Source: Bacilli bacterium
GTDB taxonomy: Bacteria; Bacillota_I; Bacilli_A; RF39; UBA660
Direction: 5' to 3'
NCBI GenBank assembly: GCA_022801735.1
Contig: JAAWSW010000049.1
Coordinates: forward strand, 1-9,785
DNA length: 9,785 bases
A model generated the notes under the pieces. That model saw only the letters and a list, made by a program, of their open reading frames with translations. It ran no database searches and was not told where the DNA came from. The first letter of the stretch is position 1, and each line of letters begins with the position of its first letter. The position numbers and the translations under genes were made by a program. This document shows, one piece after another, positions 6,531-9,785 of the stretch.

Positions 6531-7268
6531 ATGTTAGAAAATAAAGTTGCTATTATCACAGGTGGAACAAGAGGAATTGGTTTAGAAACAGTAAGAACAT
6601 TTGCTGAAAATAAGGCTAAAGTTATTCTATTTGGTTCGAGAAAAGAAACTGTCGAAGAGGCTACTGAAAAATTAAAAGAGGAAAATATCGAAGCAAAAGG
6701 ATATTATCCAAATTTAAATGACTATAATGAAATAGAAAATATAGTAGAAGAAATAATTAAGGAATATAAGCATATAGATATTTTAGTTAATAACGCTGGA
6801 ATATCAGCAAACAAAAAAATAGAAGATACAACATCAGAAGAATTTGAAAAAATTATGAATTTAAATGTCAACGCTATATTTAATATGACAAAAGCCGTAA
6901 CACCTTATATGAAAGAAAATAAAGGCGGAGTAATATTAAACACAAGTTCCATGGTTAGTATTTATGGACAGCCATCAGGAGCAGGTTACCCCGCTAGTAA
7001 ATTTGCTGTTAATGGACTTACAAAATCATTATCAAGAGAACTGGCACCATTTAATATAAGAGTAAATGCAGTCGCACCTGGAATCACAAAAACAGATATG
7101 GTTGCAAGTCTTCCAAAAGAAATGATAGAACCATTAATAAAAACAATCCCACTTGGAAGAATAGGAGAACCTAAAGATATAGCAAATGCTTTTCTATTTT
7201 TAGCAAGTGACCTAGCAAGTTATATAACCGGTGAAATTCTTTCAGTAGATGGAGCCGCAAGAAGTTAA
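6531..7268 (+). CDS. Short-chain dehydrogenase/reductase, FabG-like (3-oxoacyl-ACP reductase type)
   Basis: This 245-residue classical SDR has the Rossmann motif TGGTRGIG (10-17), NNAG (87-90), N114 in the NLNVNA helix, S140, and the catalytic Y153xxxK157. The downstream PGITKTDM and the C-terminal ITGEILSVDGA are hallmarks of the FabG subgroup. GSRKE at 35-39, with Arg after the second strand, favours NADP(H). It would reduce a 3-oxoacyl thioester, or a related ketone or alcohol, in the cytosol. It stands alone rather than in a fatty-acid gene cluster, so the housekeeping FabG role is uncertain and I give no symbol. A sugar-alcohol or other secondary-alcohol dehydrogenase is the main alternative. 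It has its own promoter. No clear terminator follows in the 92 bases before the next gene, so some read-through is possible. Confidence 0.9.
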   Translation: MLENKVAIITGGTRGIGLETVRTFAENKAKVILFGSRKETVEEATEKLKEENIEAKGYYPNLNDYNEIENIVEEIIKEYKHIDILVNNAGISANKKIEDTTSEEFEKIMNLNVNAIFNMTKAVTPYMKENKGGVILNTSSMVSIYGQPSGAGYPASKFAVNGLTKSLSRELAPFNIRVNAVAPGITKTDMVASLPKEMIEPLIKTIPLGRIGEPKDIANAFLFLASDLASYITGEILSVDGAARS

Positions 7269-7360
7269 ATATTATTAAGATATAAAAAGAGGTGGTCACA
7301 GAAAAAAATAATTATTAAAGAATAATATTATAGTAACAAAAAAAGAAAAGAGGTTAAATT

Positions 7361-8038
7361 ATGAATAAAATTACTAGTATATTATGGGGATTAGTATTAA
7401 TCGCATTAGGAGTCATTTTTGGACTTAACGCTTTAGAAATAACAGATATAGATATTTTCTTTGATGGATGGTGGACATTAATCATTATCGTTCCATGTTT
7501 TATAGGACTATTTACAGGTGAAAGCATAATAGGAAATTTAATAGGGGCTATTATTGGACTTTGCCTATTATTTGCTTGCCAAGGATTACTTGACTTTGCA
7601 ATTATATGGAAGTTATTAGTACCAGCAATCTTAGTTGTTGTAGGACTTTCAATTATTTTTAAAGATACATTCAATAATAAAATAAGAAAAGAAATAAGTA
7701 AAATAAGCAAAGATAAAGGTACAGAACATGCTGCTGTATTTACTGGTCAAAATCTTGATTTTAATAAAGAAGAGTTTAAGGGAACTACATTAGATGCTGT
7801 CTTTGGTGGAATCAAATGTGATTTAAGAGGCGCAACAATAAAAAAAGATGCAGTTATAACAACAAGCAATATCTTTGGTGGAACAACAATTTATGTACCA
7901 GATGATGTAAATATTAAAATAGTTTCAAACTCTATCTTTGGTGGCGTTTCAGACGAAAGAAAGAAAAAAACTACTGATGCCAAAGTAACAGTATATATAA
8001 ATGCGACATGTATCTTTGGAGGAGTTGAAATAAAATGA
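7361..8038 (+). CDS. LiaF-like membrane protein (DUF5668 helices plus LiaF C-terminal domain)
   Basis: In this 225-residue protein residues 5-24, 37-52, 55-77 and 79-101 form four hydrophobic helices, matching the LiaI/LiaF transmembrane region. Residues from about 120 form the C-terminal LiaF-like (cell-wall-active antibiotic response) domain with a beta repeat. VFGG or IFGG occurs at 147, 171, 192 and 218, spaced 21-26 residues. In Bacillus, LiaF restrains the LiaSR envelope-stress system; no histidine kinase or regulator is in this window, so the partner is unknown. AAAGAGG (7347-7353) lies 7 bases before the ATG. Its stop overlaps the next start (ATGA), which indicates coupling. Upstream, 7269-7360 holds no convincing promoter (weak TATAGT at 7329-7334). 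That stretch does hold an orphan AGAGGTGG not followed by a start codon. Confidence 0.85.
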   Translation: MNKITSILWGLVLIALGVIFGLNALEITDIDIFFDGWWTLIIIVPCFIGLFTGESIIGNLIGAIIGLCLLFACQGLLDFAIIWKLLVPAILVVVGLSIIFKDTFNNKIRKEISKISKDKGTEHAAVFTGQNLDFNKEEFKGTTLDAVFGGIKCDLRGATIKKDAVITTSNIFGGTTIYVPDDVNIKIVSNSIFGGVSDERKKKTTDAKVTVYINATCIFGGVEIK

Positions 8039-8847
8039 CAGAAGCCCAAAGAATAATAAAATATTGCGCTATCGCATTTGCTATATTTATAATCGTATCA
8101 ATCGTTTCAGGAATAATGTTTTTCATAAGCACAATAGGTAGTGTTTTCTATGATAGTGATAATGATTCACATAAGTCATTACAAACATTAGAAACAAATC
8201 AAAACATTAATGAATTAGATATAGATGTTCAAAGTGTAAATCTGATAATAAAAGAAGGTACAGAACTAAAAGTAGAAACTAATAATAAACACATTAAAAC
8301 AAGACAAGATAATCAGGAATTAAAAATAAAAGAAAAAGATCATAGTCTATTTCATTCAAAAAACAATACAGAATTAATAATTTACTTACCACAAAATAAA
8401 ATATTTGAAGAAGTAAAAATTGATACTGGATTTGGTAAAGTAACAATAGAAACATTAAAAACTCAAAAATTAAAATTAGATTTAGGAGCCGGAAAAACTG
8501 AAATCAATAATATATATGTTGCTAAGAAAACTGAAATAGAAGGTGGAGTAGGCGAAATAATTATTGAAAATGGAATTATAAATAACCTAGATTTAGACAT
8601 GGGTGCAGGTGATGTAGATGTTACTGCTAAATTAAATGGTATAAATAAAATAGATGCTGGAATAGGTAATATCGATTTAAATCTTCTTGGAACTACTAAT
8701 GATTATCAAATTAAAGTAGATACAGGAATTGGTGATGTAACTTTAAATGACACTAAAATAGTTGATGGTCAGTACTATGGAAATGGTAATAATAAAGTAG
8801 ACATCGATGGTGGTGCTGGAAATGTTGATATAAATATTAGAAAATAA
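8035..8847 (+). CDS. Membrane-anchored DUF4097 beta-solenoid protein
   Basis: In this 270-residue protein residues 10-34 form one transmembrane helix, and the rest is a DUF4097-type (putative adhesin) right-handed beta-repeat. Gly-x-Gly turns (GFGKV, GAGKT, GVGEI, GAGDV, GIGNI, GIGDV, GAGNV) recur at residues 132, 151, 171, 190, 209, 231 and 260, i.e. every 19-20 residues for the first five. Each is followed by a short beta strand. The start overlaps the preceding stop by 4 bases (ATGA). Its ribosome binding site GGAGGAG (8018-8024) lies within the last IFGG codons of the LiaF-like gene, so the two are tightly coupled. By family context the pair belongs to envelope-stress or surface homeostasis. 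The usual PadR/DUF1700 neighbours of DUF4097 genes are absent. The exact role is unknown. No terminator is evident after it. Confidence 0.85.
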   Translation: MTEAQRIIKYCAIAFAIFIIVSIVSGIMFFISTIGSVFYDSDNDSHKSLQTLETNQNINELDIDVQSVNLIIKEGTELKVETNNKHIKTRQDNQELKIKEKDHSLFHSKNNTELIIYLPQNKIFEEVKIDTGFGKVTIETLKTQKLKLDLGAGKTEINNIYVAKKTEIEGGVGEIIIENGIINNLDLDMGAGDVDVTAKLNGINKIDAGIGNIDLNLLGTTNDYQIKVDTGIGDVTLNDTKIVDGQYYGNGNNKVDIDGGAGNVDINIRK

Positions 8848-8872
8848 GCAATTATGAATAAATATAACATTG

Positions 8873-8898
8873 TGTTATAATCTAAGTACAAAGGAGGT
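8873..8898 (+). promoter_or_regulatory. Extended -10 promoter and ribosome binding site of the mntA-hepT pair
   Basis: TGTTATAAT at 8873-8881 is an extended -10; only a poor -35 (TTATGA, 8852-8857, 18-base spacer) is present. AAAGGAGGT (8890-8898) is a full-consensus ribosome binding site, 5 bases from the ATG. GTGTTATAAT and AAAGGAGGTAT are identical to the corresponding elements of the rhuM-fic promoter region. Confidence 0.65.
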
Positions 8899-8903
8899 AT
8901 TTT

Positions 8904-9209
8904 ATGGATAAAATATATACAATAGAAGAAATAAAAGAAAAAACAGAAAAAATATTGAAAGAATATAATGTAAAAAAAGCAATATTATTTGGTAGTTATG
9001 CTAAAAATATCCCAACCAAAAAAAGTGACATAGATTTAGTTATTGATAGTGAAGGACAATTATTAAATATTAACTTTTATGGTTTATTAGAAGATTTAAT
9101 AGAATGTCTAAATAAAAAAGTTGATTTATTTGAAATTTCTGAAATACAAAAAAATGATATATTATTAAATAGTATATCAAAAGAAGGAATAGTTATATAT
9201 GAAGGATAA
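8904..9209 (+). CDS. mntA: MntA-like nucleotidyltransferase antitoxin (MNT domain)
   Basis: This 101-residue minimal nucleotidyltransferase has the family signature GS-x10-DxD exactly: G30-S31, then D42 and D44 (SDIDLVID), with the third acidic residue D74 in KKVDLFE. In characterised MntA-HepT pairs (type VII toxin-antitoxin) this enzyme uses ATP to AMPylate a tyrosine near the active site of the partner HEPN ribonuclease and so inactivates it. All catalytic residues appear intact, so activity is likely. The gene overlaps the HEPN gene by 11 bases, as is common for these pairs. It has its own promoter and a strong ribosome binding site, in line with the antitoxin being made first. Abi-type defence against phage is a possible role. 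Confidence 0.88.
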   Translation: MDKIYTIEEIKEKTEKILKEYNVKKAILFGSYAKNIPTKKSDIDLVIDSEGQLLNINFYGLLEDLIECLNKKVDLFEISEIQKNDILLNSISKEGIVIYEG

Positions 9210-9531
9210 AATAACAATACAAAAAATTATCACATATATAAGTGATGTTTTAGAATATATCAATGAAATGGGATATGAAGATTTCTTCAATGATAAAAAG
9301 ACTTTATCTGCTTGTGCCTTTAACATTTCTCAAATAGGCGAATTAGTAAACGATATTTCAGATGAAACTAAAAATATATATCCAGATATACCTTGGAAAA
9401 GTATTAAAGGAATGCGTAATAAAATAGTTCATGATTATGACAATGTTGATTTATCAGTATTATGGAATACTATAATAAATGACTTACCTAATTTAAATAC
9501 TCAATTAAAAAACATTATAGATGATAAATAA
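9199..9531 (+). CDS. hepT: HepT-like HEPN ribonuclease toxin (DUF86)
   Basis: This 110-residue all-helical HEPN protein has the catalytic RX4-6HxY motif as R73-NKIV-H78-D-Y80, preceded by IPWKSIKGMRN, typical of the HepT/DUF86 family. R and H form the RNase centre of the dimer. Y80 is the residue AMPylated by the MntA partner in studied systems. The upstream segment NISQIGELVNDIS is also characteristic. The start at 9199 lies inside the end of mntA (11-base overlap). GAAGGA (9183-9188) is a ribosome binding site 10 bases upstream, so translation depends on mntA. It ends with a stop close to a terminator. The active-site motif is intact, so a working toxin is expected; the target RNA is unknown (tRNA cleavage is reported for relatives). 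Confidence 0.88.
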   Translation: MKDKITIQKIITYISDVLEYINEMGYEDFFNDKKTLSACAFNISQIGELVNDISDETKNIYPDIPWKSIKGMRNKIVHDYDNVDLSVLWNTIINDLPNLNTQLKNIIDDK

Positions 9532-9536
9532 TTAGT

Positions 9537-9570
9537 GAGAGACTCTTTAAATTAAAAGGTGTCTCTTTTT
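9537..9570 (+). terminator. Rho-independent terminator after hepT
   Basis: AGAGAC (9538-9543) pairs with GTCTCT (9561-9566). The stem continues inward through one T-T mismatch to CTTT (9545-9548) against AAGG-type bases (9556-9559). A T-run follows to 9570. Confidence 0.8.
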
Positions 9571-9595
9571 GTATAATTATGTTAAATGTTAAATA

Positions 9596-9697
9596 TTATT
9601 GGGTTACTTAATAAAGAAAAGATCTAAATATATGCTATCCTATTTGATAGGAATAAAAAAATATAATATTCTTGTATAGAATGCAGTAACCTAATAA
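9596..9697. other. Structured intergenic element: 13-bp stem enclosing two hairpins
   Basis: TTATTGGGTTACT (9596-9608) is the reverse complement of AGTAACCTAATAA (9685-9697) apart from one G-U-type position. Inside lie TCCTAT (9638-9643) with ATAGGA (9647-9652) around TTG, and ATTCT (9668-9672) with AGAAT (9678-9682) around TGTAT. This could be a folded leader or small RNA (a TATAAT lies at 9572-9577, just after the hepT terminator), or the end of an insertion element. I recognise no known riboswitch, tRNA or housekeeping RNA in it. The rest of 9571-9750 is plain AT-rich sequence. Confidence 0.5.
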
Positions 9698-9724
9698 GAT
9701 ATGTAATTATATTTTAATTTTAAG

Positions 9725-9745
9725 TTCCTTTTTGAAATTGAGGAA
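9725..9745 (+). promoter_or_regulatory. Hairpin covering the ribosome binding site of the terminal ORF
   Basis: TTCCT (9725-9729) can pair with AGGAA (9741-9745) around an 11-base loop, extended by G-U pairs at both ends. AGGAA is the apparent ribosome binding site, 5 bases before the ATG at 9751. The hairpin would therefore lower translation of that ORF when formed. The stem is short, so its strength is uncertain. Confidence 0.45.
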
Positions 9746-9750
9746 TGGGT

Positions 9751-9785
9751 ATGCATTTTGAAGTTATAAAATCAAAAAGAGAGAG
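9751..9785 (+). CDS. Start of an ORF running off the window, possibly a transposase
   Basis: ATG at 9751 follows GAGGAA (9740-9745) at 5 bases and reads MHFEVIKSKRE without a stop to the window edge (11 full codons). The basic, short start resembles N-termini I recall for IS4/IS1634-type transposases, and the occluded ribosome binding site and upstream inverted repeats would suit an insertion sequence. Eleven residues cannot prove this. The alternative is an unrelated or short spurious ORF. Confidence 0.35.
   Translation, partial: MHFEVIKSKRE

Noticed and set aside
7280..7345. T-box leader (AGAGGTGGTCACAG at about 7285-7299)
   Set aside because: There is no room for the upstream stem I, no terminator/antiterminator pair, and the downstream gene is not amino-acid related. 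It may just be an orphan Shine-Dalgarno-like sequence.
7354..7710. Minus-strand ORF of 118 codons
   Set aside because: It is fully antisense to the LiaF-like gene, has no recognisable domain, and mirrors its codons.
9569..9577. TTGTATAAT as a sixth extended -10 promoter
   Set aside because: It lacks the spacer base between TG and TATAAT and overlaps the hepT terminator T-run. It is possible but not supported as a promoter.

Overview
This is an AT-rich, entirely plus-strand stretch from a low-GC Gram-positive lineage. A gut Bacillota or Mollicutes-related bacterium of the RF39/Erysipelotrichales kind is the best guess. The grounds are heavy use of ATA and AGA codons, strong purine-rich ribosome binding sites, short intergenic gaps, a phosphoketolase, and a LiaF-like/DUF4097 pair. 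UGA is used as a stop (positions 8036-8038) and Trp is always UGG, so the Mycoplasma code does not apply.

Layout. (a) 1-2207 is a tight three-gene run. It holds the 3' part of a large surface protein (Listeria-Bacteroides repeat, Ig-like region, phage gp10-type tail-tip domain), a small secreted protein with the same tail-tip domain, and a membrane-anchored FxLYD-like protein. The first two share a recently duplicated 3' half with 17-residue histidine repeats. (b) 2264-2962 is a metallophosphoesterase. (c) 3060-5408 is a complete phosphoketolase, xfp, with its own promoter and a strong terminator. (d) 5527-6464 is a RhuM-Fic protein broken into two frames by one missing T. A perfect 27-bp palindrome lies in its first half. 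(e) 6531-7268 is a FabG-like short-chain dehydrogenase. (f) 7361-8847 is a two-gene envelope module: a LiaF-like four-helix membrane protein and a membrane-anchored DUF4097 beta-solenoid. (g) 8904-9531 is an MntA-HepT type toxin-antitoxin pair with overlapping genes, followed by a terminator. (h) 9571-9785 holds a long-range inverted repeat with internal hairpins. It is followed by a hairpin that covers the ribosome binding site of an ORF running off the window, possibly the start of a transposase.

How the parts work together. Most transcription units are one to three genes long. Five of them start from promoters of identical form, an extended -10 (TG-N-TATAAT) with little or no -35. Phosphoketolase gives acetyl-phosphate and glyceraldehyde-3-phosphate in central fermentation. 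The surface and envelope modules (a, f) both put beta-rich repeat proteins on or near the cell surface. The RhuM-Fic and MntA-HepT loci, both built on AMP-transfer folds, together with the possible insertion sequence at the end give the 3' half an accessory-island character.

The most interesting leads are the cellular use of phage tail-tip domains, the intragenic palindrome and broken frame in rhuM-fic, and the structured element ahead of the terminal ORF.
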